Below are positions 1 to 9,558 of a DNA stretch of 64,000 bases, piece by piece. Source of the DNA: Symbiodinium natans. Its lineage: Eukaryota; Sar; Dinophyceae; Suessiales; Symbiodiniaceae. The notes beneath the pieces are model-generated. The model worked only from the letters and a program-made list of their open reading frames with translations. It ran no database searches and was not told where the DNA came from. Position 1 is the first letter of the stretch, and every line of letters starts with the position of its first letter. Both the position numbers and the translations under genes were made by a program. The stretch covers positions 1-64,000 of the forward strand of contig CAJNDS010002632.1 of NCBI GenBank assembly GCA_905221605.1, written 5' to 3'.

Positions 1-362
1 TGTCACGGGCATTCGTACGGGCTTAGGGATGTCAGTCCCTAAGCCCTGACAGAAAAATCAGGCGGCGTCAATATTCTTACGCAAAGGGTTTGGGGCTGCC
101 GGTTCAGAAACGAAAGCCCCAAAGCCGTCAGGGTTCTTCGGGTTTAAGAGTTTTAATTAGGGTTTAGGGTTGAGGGTTTAGGTTTGTGGGCTCTAAACCC
201 TAAACCCTAAACCCTAAACCCCTAAACCATAAAACCAAACACCGTAAACCCTAAACTGTCGGTCTTGTGGTTTGCGGCTTGGCTTCCTACGTTTACGGCA
301 TGCGCAGGTCAGTGCCCCTGCATTCCAAACCTCGGAACCCCAAAGCCTCGAACAGCAAGCCT

Positions 363-400
363 AAACCCTAAACCCTAAACCCTAAACCCTAAACCCTAAA
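363..400 (-). repeat. Short CCCTAAA array flanked by 25-bp direct repeats
   Basis: About five heptamers lie between two copies of the same unique sequence, AACCCCAAAGCCTCGAACAG followed by CAAGC, at about 338-362 and 399-423. The duplication looks like a target-site duplication or a repair duplication created when the array was inserted. Confidence 0.8.
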
Positions 401-482
401 CCCCAAAGCCTCGAACAGCAAGCATCCCAAGATTTCAGGTTTGATTAGGGCTTTCGGGTACCCGAAGCCCTAAACCCTAAAC

Positions 483-690
483 CTTAAACTTAAACCCTAG
501 CCCTAAACCCTAAACCCTAAACCCTAAACCCTAAACCCTAAACCCTAAACCCTAAACCCTAAACCCTAAACCCTAAACCCTAAACCCTAAACCCTGAACC
601 CTGAACCCTAAACCCTGAACCCTAACCCTAAACCCTACCTAACCCTAAACCCTAAACCCGAAACCCTAAACCCTAAACCCTAAACCGGAG
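483..690 (-). repeat. CCCTAAA array
   Basis: About 28 units, with a near-perfect core at 503-590 and variant units (CCCTGAA, CCCTAA) towards the right end. Confidence 0.95.
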
Positions 691-710
691 TCAGGGTTCC
701 CCAGGGCTGA

Positions 711-775
711 GGCTACGACCAGGCTACGGCCCGGAGTTGGAAAGTCTCGAAGAAGAGGGCTCCGGTTGGGACCTC
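711..775 (-). CDS. Candidate exon, unknown protein
   Basis: Unique island between two heptamer arrays of opposite orientation. The minus strand has an open frame including VPTGALFFETFQLRAVAWS, a mixed hydrophobic and charged composition like real protein. The plus strand is also open here, so strand and coding status are inferred from agreement with neighbouring islands. No family recognised. Confidence 0.3.
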
Positions 776-785
776 GGAAGGGGGG

Positions 786-829
786 TTTAGGGTTTAGGGT
801 TTAGGGTTTAGGGTTTAGGGTTTAGGGAT
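786..829 (+). repeat. TTTAGGG array
   Basis: Six near-perfect units. Confidence 0.95.
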
Positions 830-1019
830 GGGCTCTTCATGGCGGCGGGGAAGGTCAGCCTTGTGTTTTCTTGTTGGAGAGGGGGGGGGGGGGAGTAGCA
901 AGATACACACGCACAAATAAAAGACATGAATAAACATGAATAGAAGAAATACATGTGCATATACATCTACATTTTCGGCACACGTCTCCAACAGTACCCG
1001 TGTTTATAAACAAATATAG

Positions 1020-1092
1020 AATGAACACACACACACATGCGTATATATTATGTTTGTGTGTGTACGAGAAAGAGAGATATATATACATATAC

Positions 1093-1126
<34 letters not shown>

Positions 1127-1135
1127 GTGTGCCCG
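1020..1135. repeat. CA/TA microsatellite
   Basis: Runs of CA, TG, GA and a long (TA)n tract at about 1097-1124. Open frames across it are low-complexity artefacts. Confidence 0.9.
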
Positions 1136-1282
1136 GCAAATGTTGTCTCGAAGGTTTCATTTCGGGTCTGCATGGGGTCCAGGGCTGTATAGGGCTTCGG
1201 GTTTGGGGTTTATAGGGTTTAGGGTTTAGGGTTTTAGGTTTTAGGGTTTAGGGTTTGGGGTTTAGGGTTTAGGGCTTGCGTC

Positions 1283-1350
1283 GCTTGCTGCACCCAGGTG
1301 TTTTGCTTGCACCGGTGGAAGCTGAAACTTGAATTTCACCGTGGCCGTAA
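1283..1350 (-). CDS. Candidate exon, unknown protein
   Basis: Minus-strand frame reads ATVKFKFQLPPVQAKHLG in a unique island bounded by heptamers. Not recognised; supported only by amino-acid composition and by strand agreement with other islands. Confidence 0.28.
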
Positions 1351-1424
1351 CCCTTACAAACCCATACCCAACCTTGCTAAGCCTTGCTAGCCCAAAAAGC
1401 ACAGTAGAACAAGGGCTAGACCCA

Positions 1425-1535
1425 AGTGTAACCTAGGAATAAAAGGGTGCCCTGCTTGGGTTGAAGGGGCTTAAAAAGGGAATCTAAACCCTTCAAAGAG
1501 GGAATGAGGGCCCACCCGGGTCCTAGATGTTATTA
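1425..1535 (-). mobile_element. Diverged copy of the GATGCCCAGTAG-type intron-end family
   Basis: On the minus strand it follows the family order: a GGGCCCTCATTCCCTC block, TTCCCTTTTTAAGCCCCTT, then AGGGCACCCTTTTATTCCTAGG. The same order appears at 36146-36247 and 39196-39302. The ends are too diverged to fix boundaries. Confidence 0.45.
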
Positions 1536-1793
1536 TGAAGGTACCCTTTTTGGGGTTGCTTTTTGAAAAGGTTTAGGGTTTAGGGTTTAGGGTGTAGGCA
1601 ACCTACTAGCTCCAAACTCCAATACCTAGGACTGAATGTCCAGGGCTCAACGCGTGGTAGGTTCAGGGTTTGTTTAGGGTGTAGGCTGTGGGGTTTTAGG
1701 GTTCGTAAAAGCCGAAATCCCAGTATACCATAACTCCCCTATATGCAGCAGATCTGACTGCCGAAGTTCGCCCCCTCCCCCAGCCTCCCCCCA

Positions 1794-1884
1794 TTCAAAA
1801 GGCCCCGGCAATGACAGTTCCAAGGAAAACCCATGTGGCGTTGGCAGTTCCTTGCAGGACAGCTGAAGACAAGGTCCACCAAAA
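1794..1884 (-). CDS. Candidate exon with a membrane segment
   Basis: Minus-strand frame contains LSSAVLQGTANATWVFLGTV and then IAGAF before a stop. It reads like one transmembrane helix. It could be the last coding exon of a membrane protein whose other exons lie to the right, but continuity is inferred only from strand. Confidence 0.35.
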
Positions 1885-2384
1885 ACGCCTTAATCCCTAA
1901 ACCCTAAACCCCCAACCCAAAATCGCCTTGAGGATTGCAAGCATGGGGCGCAATTACACTGCATGATGGGGGTTTGGCGTTTGGAGGCTTGGGCGGTGCA
2001 TGGGGTTTCGGGTTTAGGGTTTAGGGCTTAGGGCCTAGGGCTTAGGGCCCAGGGCTTAGGGCTTAGGGTTTTGGAACGCCCTGAGAGAGGGTTCGGGGTA
2101 TCGGGATTCAGGAAAGGCTGAACGTTGGCGGAATGAAGCTCTCGACTGGCCGCTTCCGAAAAAAACACGTGTCCCCTGGAATTTTGCATGACCTTAAACC
2201 CTAAACCCTAAACCCTAAACCAAGATCCTAAACCCAGCCTACCCCAAAGTATTGTTAAAAAGCACCTTGGAGGTTTAGGGCCGCAGTCTTTGGGGTACTT
2301 GGGAACCCAAACCTCTAAGCCTAAACCCTAAACCCTAAACCCTAAACCCCAAACCCTAAACTCTAAACCCTAAACCCTAAGCCC

Positions 2385-2465
2385 CTGCCTGTGAGAACAC
2401 CTCGCAGGTGCAGGATCACCAGGAACAGGGCCAGGGCCTTCCGAGACAAGAAGGAGAGAGATGAG
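2385..2465 (-). CDS. Candidate exon with a membrane segment
   Basis: Minus-strand frame with FLSRKALALFLVILHLRG, a hydrophobic helix with flanking basic residues. CCCTAAA heptamers on the right and left boundary sequences contain AG and GC dinucleotides usable as splice sites. Function unknown. Confidence 0.38.
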
Positions 2466-3235
2466 GGATCAGGTTTAGGGTTTAGGGTTTAGGATTTAGG
2501 GTTGAGGGTTGAGGGGTTTAGGGGTCGGGGATTTAGGGTATCAAGTTCAGGGGTTTAGGGGATTAGGGTTTAGGATTTGGTAAGGTTGGTTAGGTTAGGG
2601 TTAGGGGGTTAGGGGGTTGGGGTTAAACCCCAAACTCTAAACCCTAAACCCTAGGGTTTCTGGTTTGGGGGTTTAGGGTATTTAGGGTTTCGGGTTTAGG
2701 GTCTGGGGTTGGCAGGCTGCAGGTCTTCGTGTTAACGTGTTGGTTCAGGGTTTGCATCAAGTAGTTCCAAACGAGATCCTTCAAGGGCTTAGGTTTTTAG
2801 GGCACTTCAAGAAATTATGACTGTGCTGATGGTTGGGGGTATGGGGTCTGTGGGTCGAGGTTTAGGGGTTAGAGTTTGAGGGTTTGTTCTACATGCCCCA
2901 AAAACTTCTTAGAGGTCCCATATTTCGGGCCTCCCAAAACATACCCCCTCAATACTAGAATCGCCAGGATAGGAAAACCCCGGAAGGGTACCCCAAATTC
3001 TGGGAAAAACATGAGGGGGTATTGGACTCTCTGGGAATGACCTGAAACAACCATGACGCGAGTGGAGAGGAAGGGCGAAGATTACTATTAAAAAATAGGA
3101 GCTTCTACTCAGAATTTAATTACCAATGGGGCCCTTTTATAATATAAGGGGCTCCCTCACTGCAGTTTGTTTTCCTAGTTCCTACTGTACTCCTGGGTCT
3201 TTTGGCAACCCCAAAACCCGAAACCTTAAACCGCA

Positions 3236-3318
3236 ATACAAGCCCGCAAGTCCAGCCAGTCATGTCGGGGCGGACCGTCAGGTACAGCTCGGCGAGGCGG
3301 GTGTCAGCAATCCACTGC
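3236..3318 (-). CDS. Candidate exon, unknown protein
   Basis: After the acceptor-like AAGGCAG the minus strand reads WIADTRLAELYLTVRPDM and continues TGWTCGLVLRF. High content of W, Y and charged residues suggests genuine coding. Not assigned to a family. Confidence 0.42.
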
Positions 3319-4194
3319 CTTCTTGTTAGGGTTTAGGGTTTAGGGCTTAGGATTAGGGCTTAGGGTTTAAGGTTTAGGGGTTGGGGTTTGGGGCTCAGAC
3401 TTCACAATTCTTGCCAGGCTGGGCACAGGACTCTCTGAGTGAAAAAGCTGAGTTCTGACACACACACACACACACAAGCCTGGCAGGCTAAGAATAAGCA
3501 CAGGCGGGTCTTCTAAGTCTTTGAGGGCTGAGAGGTCTGAACACGGGCTTAGGGTTCAGGATATAGGTTCAAAACCCCCCTAGACCTTAAACCCGAAACC
3601 CTAAACCCTAAACCGTAAACCGGCCCTGCCCATCCTAAGACCAAGCGAGACTTTGTGGGTTGAATTTGTCAAGGGTTTGTTGGGGTTTCGGACTCTGGGG
3701 TTTACAGGTACTTACAGTTTAGGGATTTGGCTTCTAAGTCAGGGTTTCAAGGTTTTAGGAAGCCAGAACCCTAAACCTTAAACCCTAAATCTTAAACCCT
3801 AAACCTTACAAACAATAAACCTTAAACCCTAAACCCACCCTAAACCCCCTAAGCCCTGTTCTTGAGGTTTGGGCTGAGGGTATAAGGAGGGAGCCCTAGA
3901 AGTGGACCCCTAATCTTATTCCCCGATATAGCCCCTATATATATATATATATATCTACACACCTTATACTAGGACAGCTCTGCGATGTTCGGGTTCGCGC
4001 GCGAAACCCCTAACCCAAAGCGTTAAGGCTGGTCTAGGGGGTTTAGGGGGGAAAGGGGGTTTAGGTTTTTTTTTTCGGAGGTTTAGTGGGTTTAGGGGGT
4101 CTACACCCGAAGCCGTGAACCATAAACCTTAAGCCCTGAACCCCCTATACCCCTCTATACCCCCTAGACCCCCTAAACCGCGAACAAACCAAGG

Positions 4195-4266
4195 ACTTGG
4201 CCACTGGTCAGGGTAGATCTTCTGCACGGTGTCGTACCAGCCAGGGTCCTGGCAGTTTAGCACAGA
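4195..4266 (-). CDS. Candidate exon, unknown protein
   Basis: After an acceptor-like CTAAACTGCCAG the minus strand reads DPGWYDTVQKIYPDQWPS, then PWF before heptamer-derived sequence. Aromatic-rich, globular-looking composition. Family unknown. Confidence 0.42.
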
Positions 4267-4516
4267 AGCAGTTCTAAAAAAATTCCCGCAAACCCTAAAC
4301 CAACCCTTAGAAGCACCAAATCCTAGGGGCGACACTAACACCGAACGCTGTGCACATTAGTATGGGGTCGGGTGAATTAGTATTCCCTTATGGCCCCTCT
4401 AAAAGAAAAAACTTCCCTCCCCCAAATTCTATTCGAATCATTAAGGCCCCCTATATTCTATGTGGACCATAAACCCTGCAGTGAGGATTTAGGGCTTGGG
4501 GTTTGGGGGCCTTTAG

Positions 4517-4596
4517 GAGGGTTTAGGGTTTAGGGTTTAGGGTTTAGGGTTTAGGGTTTAGGGTTTAGGGTTTAGGGTTTAGGGTTTAGGGTTTAG
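4517..4596 (+). repeat. TTTAGGG array
   Basis: Eleven near-perfect units. Confidence 0.96.
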
Positions 4597-4611
4597 GGTT
4601 GGGCTCGGACT

Positions 4612-4738
4612 TCATATGTGGCATGTATGGTCAAGGATGTCGCCGACAATCACCCCGCGTGTCCAAAGCACCTTGTCATCTTCATCCGAAGAACGCTCCG
4701 CCGAGATGCTGTCGAAGATTGAAATCTCCTTTCTCGCG
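4612..4738 (-). CDS. Candidate exon, unknown protein
   Basis: Minus-strand frame EISIFDSISAERSSDEDD followed by KVLWTRGVIVGDILDH, about 40 codons. It is separated from the next island (4776-4862) by a 25-30 bp heptamer-like stretch (GGTTCGGGTTTGGGGTTGAG), which could be a very short intron or an in-frame remnant. Not recognised. Confidence 0.42.
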
Positions 4739-4775
4739 GACCCTCAACCCCAAACCCGAACCTTTTCGCCTGTCT

Positions 4776-4862
4776 TCGCGGCACGAAGTGGAGGTCCTTG
4801 CAGTCGCTCCAGATGGTGATAGTCCCCGACTCTGGCTGCTCCCAGAGACGATTCAACATAGA
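4776..4862 (-). CDS. Candidate exon, unknown protein
   Basis: Minus-strand frame NRLWEQPESGTITIWSD then CKDLHFVPR. In order on the minus strand it would precede the 4612-4738 candidate. Function unknown. Confidence 0.4.
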
Positions 4863-5276
4863 TTTCTGAATTTGGGGTTTAGGGTTTAGGGTTTAGGTTT
4901 AGGGTTTAGGGTTTAGGACTTAGGGCTGGGCTTAGGGCTTAATTAGGATGGGGTTATCATTATAAGGGAGTCCTACTATGTGGAGGACTATATTTATTCG
5001 TAGGCCCCCATACAGGTTGCTGAAGTTCGTGAGTCAAGGTGTAGGGTTCGGGGTTCAGGGCTTTGGGGCTCGAGGGGTTGGAGGGTTTTGGAGGCTTTTG
5101 GGGCTTAGGGTAGTTTAGGCGTCAGGAAATTTATGCTTCAAAAGGGACCCTAAACCCTAAAACCTGTAGAGCCCTCAAGACGTTTGAGCGTGAGCGCGCA
5201 GGGTCCTGACGTTGAGGCTTTAAGTTGCTCCTTCAGCCCTCCAACAAGCGTTCAGGGGTTAAGGTTCAAGGGTGTA

Positions 5277-5405
5277 GCCCTAAACCCTAAACCCTAAACC
5301 CTAAACCCCAAACCCTAAACCCTAAACCCTAAACCCTAAACCCTAACCCCTAAACCCTAAACCCTAAACCCTAAACCCTAAACCCTAAACCCTAAGCCCT
5401 AAACT
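5277..5405 (-). repeat. CCCTAAA array
   Basis: About 18 units, few variants. Confidence 0.96.
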
Positions 5406-5409
5406 AGGC

Positions 5410-5472
5410 GGTCGTCCTCCATCATCTTCCAGATGTGGCCCACCTTCACTGTCGGCTCTAGAGGTAGGCATC
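5410..5472 (-). CDS. Candidate exon, unknown protein
   Basis: Minus-strand frame EPTVKVGHIWKMMEDDRLV runs straight into CTA|GTTTAGGG, so the heptamer itself would provide the donor GT. Tentative. Confidence 0.36.
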
Positions 5473-5484
5473 CTACGCAGGGAG

Positions 5485-5572
5485 CCCCAAACCCTAAACC
5501 CTAAACCCTGGCCCTAAACCCTAAACCCTAAACCCTAAACCCTAAACCCTAAACCCTAAACCCTAAACCCTG
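5485..5572 (-). repeat. CCCTAAA array
   Basis: About 12 units. Confidence 0.95.
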
Positions 5573-5759
5573 AATGGGGCTCATCCCTGCTGGCTTCTAA
5601 CTCAGGAAAGCCCAGAGTCTCAGAAGACTTCGGAGCCGAAGTCAAGGGTTAAGGGTTAAGGGTTAAGGGTTTAGGGTTTAGGGTTTAGGGTTTGGGGTTC
5701 AGGGTTTAGGGTTTAGGGTAAAACCTTGAACCCTAAACCCTTTAAACCCTCAGCATCCG

Positions 5760-5832
5760 AACTGAACTTCTTACGCCCCCCCTGTAGCCAGAAATTGGGC
5801 AGTCGACCCAGCTCCTGGGGCTTCATACGGTA
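5760..5832 (-). CDS. Candidate exon, unknown protein
   Basis: Minus-strand frame TYRMKPQELGRLPNFWLQ in a unique island between decayed arrays. Not recognised. Confidence 0.3.
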
Positions 5833-5966
5833 GGTTCTCTGGGGCTTTTCGGGTTTTAGGGTTTAGGGATTAGGGGTTAAGGTTCAGGGTTTGCCCTGCA
5901 ATTGAAAAAAAACACCCAGAACCCCCAAAACTCTAAAGCCTCAAACCCTGCAAAACCTAAACTTGG

Positions 5967-6040
5967 GATGTTCCCCCTTGCATTCACAGTCCTTAATCGG
6001 GATTATAGTAGGGGGTAACTGTAATCCGGGGGAACATGTC
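5967..6040. mobile_element. Short palindromic element, copy 1
   Basis: Left arm GGGATGTTCCCCCTTGCATT and right arm (reverse complement GACATGTTCCCCCGGATTAC) face each other around CAGTCCTTAATCGGGATTATAG. A related, better preserved copy lies at 17818-17925. No coding capacity, so a MITE-like or foldback element. Confidence 0.55.
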
Positions 6041-6297
6041 AACCCTAAACCCTAAACACCCCAAAAGCCCCTAAAACCCAACCCAAAAACCCTAAACCCT
6101 AAACCCTAAACCCCTAAACCCTTAAACCCTAAACCCTAAACCCTAAACCCTAAAAAGCCGAGCAGCCCCAACAACCCCCAAAAAACCCGCACCAGTGTGC
6201 AGGGCACCCTGAAGCCTAAACCCTAAACCCTAATCCCTAAGCCCTAAGCCCTAAACCCTAAACCCTAAACCCTAAACCCTAAACCCCAACTGTTCGC

Positions 6298-6390
6298 TGG
6301 GCGCCCCGGACAGTGAGGCCATGGACAAAGGTGAGGCTCGCCAAGCCCAGGGCAAAGTAGGGGCGGAAGCGGCCCTCCTCGTAGCGAATG
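6298..6390 (-). CDS. Candidate exon with a membrane segment
   Basis: Minus-strand frame EGRFRPYFALGLASLTF continuing VHGLTVRGAQRT. It reads like a cytoplasmic stretch entering a transmembrane helix. It may join the 7535-7622 candidate in one membrane protein. Family not identified. Confidence 0.45.
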
Positions 6391-6498
6391 GGGTTTTGGG
6401 ATTTAGGGTTTTGGGTTTTGGATTTCGGGTTTTAGGGTTTAGGGTGTGGGGTTTGGGTTTTAGGGTTTAGGGTTTTGGGTTTTGGGGTTTAGGGTGAA

Positions 6499-6653
6499 AC
6501 TTACTGGTTCTTAGTAGGGAATGAGGGAACTAGGGTCCTCATACTCCCCCCCCCCCTATATGTTCCCCCGCAGGGATCCCTAAACCCTAAACCCTAAACC
6601 CTGAACTCCCTACTTAATCCCCTTCTTCCCGAACTACTAAGAACAAGTAAGGA
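6499..6653. mobile_element. Foldback element containing heptamers
   Basis: Left arm AACTTACTGGTTCTTAGTAG matches the reverse complement of the right arm CCTTACTTGTTCTTAGTAG with two differences in 19. The interior holds C-rich sequence and about four CCCTAAA units at 6577-6605, so heptamers sit inside a structured insertion. Confidence 0.6.
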
Positions 6654-6712
6654 AAGGGGTGTGGGAGGCTAGGGTTAGCTGTGGGGCTTTGGCTTTAGGG
6701 GTTTTAGGGTTT

Positions 6713-6800
6713 AGGGCTAGGGTTTAGGGTTTAGGGTTTAGGGTTTAGGGTTTAGGGTTTAGGGTTTAGGGTTTAGGGTTTAGGGTTTAGGGTTTCAGGG
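6713..6800 (+). repeat. TTTAGGG array
   Basis: About 12 units followed by variant units to about 6960. Confidence 0.95.
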
Positions 6801-7534
6801 TTTTGGGGTTTAGGGCTTAAGGTTTAGGGCTTAGGGTTTAGGGCTTAGGGTTTAGCATTGGGGGACTCCGGAGGCTTAGGGTTTAGGGTTTAGGGTTGTA
6901 GGGTTTAGGGTTTGGGGTTTAGGCTTTAGGGTTAGGGTTTAGGGTTTAGGGTTCAGGGTTTGGGGCTTTGCTGTCTTAGGTTTTGGGGTGTTGGGCTTAG
7001 GCAGCCCCCAAAACCCCCGAAGCACATCTTGCCTGGAGGTGCCTGAACATGCGTCCCCAGTGATAGCCTCGGCGCTCCGCAGGTGTTTTCCGAGTGTTTC
7101 CTGAGGGTGTTTAGGGTCCTTTAGGAGTTGTTAGGGCATTGTAGGTTGTTTTTTTCTTTTTTTTTTTTTCTCGATTTGGGTGGTTTAGTCTTTTAAGGGC
7201 TTATCGTTTTTTAGGGCTTATCTTTTTTTTTTTGTTCGGGCTTGTCGGGTTTATATGGCTGATAGGGTTTATTGCTTAAAGTTCAGGGCTTAAAGGGTTT
7301 ATCGGGTGTATCAGCTGGTCAGGTTTATAGGGATTACGTAGCGGGTTTGTAGGGTGTATCGGGTTTGGAGTTGTAGAAACTGAGGGAATTATGGACCCCA
7401 TAAACCGAAATAACCCAACAAACCCTACATGAACCAATAACCCTAAAATACACTTACCTAAGTTACCCTAAACCCTAAACCCTGAACCCTAAACCCTAAA
7501 CCCTGAACCCTGAACCCTAAACCCTAACAGCTTC

Positions 7535-7622
7535 AAGGGCCCGGTGGCTGTAGAAGTAGGCGCAGCTCGCCAGGAACACCACTGCGCCCACCGTGTGGAG
7601 GGACTCCCCACTGCCTTGCCAG
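7535..7622 (-). CDS. Candidate exon with a membrane segment
   Basis: After acceptor-like CTGGCAAGGCAG the minus strand reads GESLHTVGAVVFLASCAYFY then SHRALEA, a clear hydrophobic helix with a basic end. Bounded by CCCTAAA on the left and TTTAGGG on the right. Function unknown. Confidence 0.48.
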
Positions 7623-7624
7623 AG

Positions 7625-7782
7625 TTTGGGTTTAGGGTTTAGGGTTTAGGGTTTAGGGTTTAGGGTTTAGGGTTTAGGGTTTAGGGTTTAGGGTTTAGGA
7701 TTTAGGGTTTAGGGTTTAGGGTTTAGGGTTTAGGGTTTAGGGTTTAGGGTGTAGGGTGTAGGGTGTAGGGTTTAGGGTTCAC
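7625..7782 (+). repeat. TTTAGGG array
   Basis: About 21 units with three TGTAGGG variants at the right end. Confidence 0.96.
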
Positions 7783-8339
7783 GGGCTTGAGGGTGTATAG
7801 GGGCTGAGGAGTTTAGGGGCTTAGCTTGCTGGCTTTCGGCTTTCAGGGTTTGCGGGTTTACAGCTTGAGTTTTGGGTTTGGGGTTAGGGTTTACGTGGTG
7901 GGCTGAGGGTTTCAAGGGTTCTGGGGCTTAGGGAGTTCACAGGTTAAGGGTTCAGGGCCAAAGCGTGTCACCAGAGAAAGACAAAGAACCCTTTATGCCA
8001 CAATGGGCTTTCTTAAACCCTAAACCAAGGTTGGTGCGACTGCAGGACAGAACGCGACCAAATCTGCGAGAAGGAGACTTGACCACGAAGCCTCTCTCGG
8101 TTTAGGGTTTGGGGTTTCTCTCCCTTTGTTCCCATTCGGTTGCAGCTGGTGATCTCTAAGTCATGTCATCCGGGTCCATAACGATGCAGAACACAGTGCA
8201 ATGTCTGCTTTGAATGGCCGCCCAGCGGTTTAGACGGAGCAGGAAAAGACCTCAAGCGTGTGAGCTGCTCTCGGTGGAAGTCCTGTGCACGAACACCAGC
8301 AGGAGCTCTTTGGGGGATACTGATTGTCCGATCCGACAC

Positions 8340-8465
8340 CTAGCTGCGGTGCGATGTTGGGCCAGCGACCAAGTCATCCAAATCTGCAAAATCGGGAAGC
8401 TGCGAAATTTGAATTTGCCCCTTTCGTAGCACGATCCGATCAGTCTGGGGTCGGGCCAATAGCTC
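8340..8465 (-). CDS. Cytosine deaminase, last exon
   Basis: Forty-one codons and a TAG stop. It reads ELLARPQTDRIVLRKGQ and, after five residues, LPDFADLDDL. In bacterial and algal cytosine deaminases the C-terminus has the pattern ELLSRPQ-DR-VLR-G followed by P-Y--LD-L, so the match is clear. The upstream acceptor is CTACCAAG|GAG: an in-frame stop just upstream (TGA before GCTACCAAG) shows that the exon must start here or a few bases away. Length is an exact multiple of three, phase 0, as for the other exons of this gene. Plus-strand frames here are shadows. Confidence 0.85.
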   Translation of the reverse strand, partial: ELLARPQTDRIVLRKGQIQISQLPDFADLDDLVAGPTSHRS

Positions 8466-8574
8466 CTTGGTAGCTCAGTAGTGGTTGCTTGCTCTGAACC
8501 CTGAAAAAAAAGCCCTAAACCCAAAACCCTAAGTTATAGGAGAACCCAAGAACCAATTAAACGGGCAACTACCA

Positions 8575-8650
8575 AGCTTCGGATATCCGCCGCGCACTGG
8601 GGAAGAGAATCCCATCGGCCGACCGACCTGCTTGGAAACCTCGGCTGCCC
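8575..8650 (-). CDS. Possible penultimate exon of cytosine deaminase
   Basis: The family needs a short G-x-PAD-LV-F-AR segment between the MGL motif and ELLARPQ. The minus strand here has QCAADIRSLVVAR in an open frame, a weak match to that segment. Boundaries are not fixed. The island at 8790-8885 was also inspected and gave no convincing match. Confidence 0.3.
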
Positions 8651-8699
8651 TAGTAGCCCAAAACCCTAAACCCAGTCGTTTAGGACCTAGAGTTTAGGG

Positions 8700-8780
8700 C
8701 TTGGGGGTTTAGGGTTTAGGGTTTAGGGTTTAGGGTTTAGGGTTTAGGGTTTAGGGTTTGGGGTTTGGGGTTTAGGGTTG
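8700..8780 (+). repeat. TTTAGGG array in an inferred deaminase intron
   Basis: About ten units, last ones TTTGGGG. It lies between the exon ending at 9000 and the last exon. Confidence 0.9.
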
Positions 8781-8999
8781 GGGAAGAATGCAAACGGCGT
8801 GTGGTGCCTCTTTCTGGTTTCATGGGGGCAAAGGGAACCGAGCCCTACAATTTTGCTACTCCAGAGCCCTGCATCATGGCTACTCTAGGCCCCAAACCCT
8901 AAACCCTAAACCCCAAACCCTAAACCCCAAACCCCAAACCCCAAACCCTAAACCCTAAACCCCGAACCCAACAAGGAATCAGCGTTGCTACTGGGCATC

Positions 9000-9098
9000 C
9001 TCGACACACGAGGAGTTCTGCGATGGAAGCAAGCCCATGGCTCTTGCCGGAGAGTCGTTCACCATGTGAGCCCAGGCCCCGGCGGATGGAGCCGTATC
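9000..9098 (-). CDS. Cytosine deaminase, exon C
   Basis: Thirty-three codons, phase 0. It starts DTAPSAGAWAHMVNDSPARA and continues MGL; the family has GHLDTP...WP-AVT-TPA-AMGL at this place. Acceptor CTACCAAG|GATAC. The exon ends TGTGTCGAG and the next bases are GATGCCCAGTAG, the same start as two palindromic intron-like elements at 36.2 and 39.3 kb, so a GA donor is inferred. The residues after MGL (LPSQNSSCVE) are not typical of the family. Confidence 0.82.
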
Positions 9099-9296
9099 CT
9101 TGGTAGCCCTAAACCCTAAACCCTAAACCCTAAACCCTAAACCCTAAACCCTAAACCCTACACCCTAACCAGACTGATAAGAGTGCCCCTTTTGGGGGGG
9201 TGGCTACTTTATAAGGGAAACTTAAAACCGAGACCCCAACAAACATGCGCACAAAAGTGTGTACAGTAAAAGGGTACCCCTGTGCTGCCAAGTATC
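9099..9296 (-). other. Deaminase intron B, GA-AG, with CCCTAAA array
   Basis: 198 nt, from GATACTTGG to ACCAAG on the minus strand. The upstream exon ends in CTA and both junctions are followed by GATAC, a 5-bp direct repeat, so the cut can slide, but no position gives GT-AG. It contains about eight heptamers (9108-9165) and a GGGTACCCTTTT/TTCCCTTATAAA/AAAAGGGGCACTCTT skeleton shared with the palindromic family. Confidence 0.75.
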
Positions 9297-9422
9297 TAGA
9301 TGCCCGAGCAGCAAGCTTTGAGTCCAGACCGTCAACAGGTCAAAGTCCCCGTAGGGGTGCCAGTGATCCCGGACGTTGTCAGAAGCAACCGACACGGAGG
9401 CCACACCAGCGGCATCTAACTC
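9297..9422 (-). CDS. Cytosine deaminase, exon B with the metal-site Asp
   Basis: Forty-two codons, phase 0. It starts ELDAAGVASVSVASDNVRDH, continues WHPYGDFDLL and ends LLLGHL. The ASDN Asp is the C-terminal metal ligand of the amidohydrolase fold, and the D-(P/F)-Y-YG--DML and GHLD patterns are typical of cytosine deaminases. Joined to exon A this gives LIQ-ELDAAGV, the expected helix. Acceptor CCCTAG lies inside the heptamer tract itself. Confidence 0.85.
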
Positions 9423-9558
9423 CTAGGGTTTAGGGTTTAGGGTTTAGGGTTTAGGGTTTAGGGCCTTAGACCCTGCGGAAGCTATTTCTAAATGTGGTCC
9501 TCTTAAGCCCAAGTACAGGAGAAAAGAGCAAACATATCCCAAAGGCCTACCCAGATTC
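9423..9558 (-). other. Deaminase intron A, GA-AG, with TTTAGGG tract
   Basis: 136 nt. The upstream exon ends CTGATACAA and the intron starts GAATCTGGGTAGG. Using the nearby GT (TCTGG|GTAGG) would put exon B out of frame, whereas CAA|GA...CCCTAG|GAG keeps the conserved protein intact. About five heptamers (9424-9462) form the 3' end and supply the AG. Confidence 0.75.

Noticed and set aside
1-690. A chromosome end (terminal telomere)
   Set aside because: Arrays occur in both orientations throughout, and unique sequence precedes the first array.
855-1215. Tyr/Ile-rich frames on both strands
   Set aside because: Cover a TA/CA microsatellite; no protein-like composition outside it.
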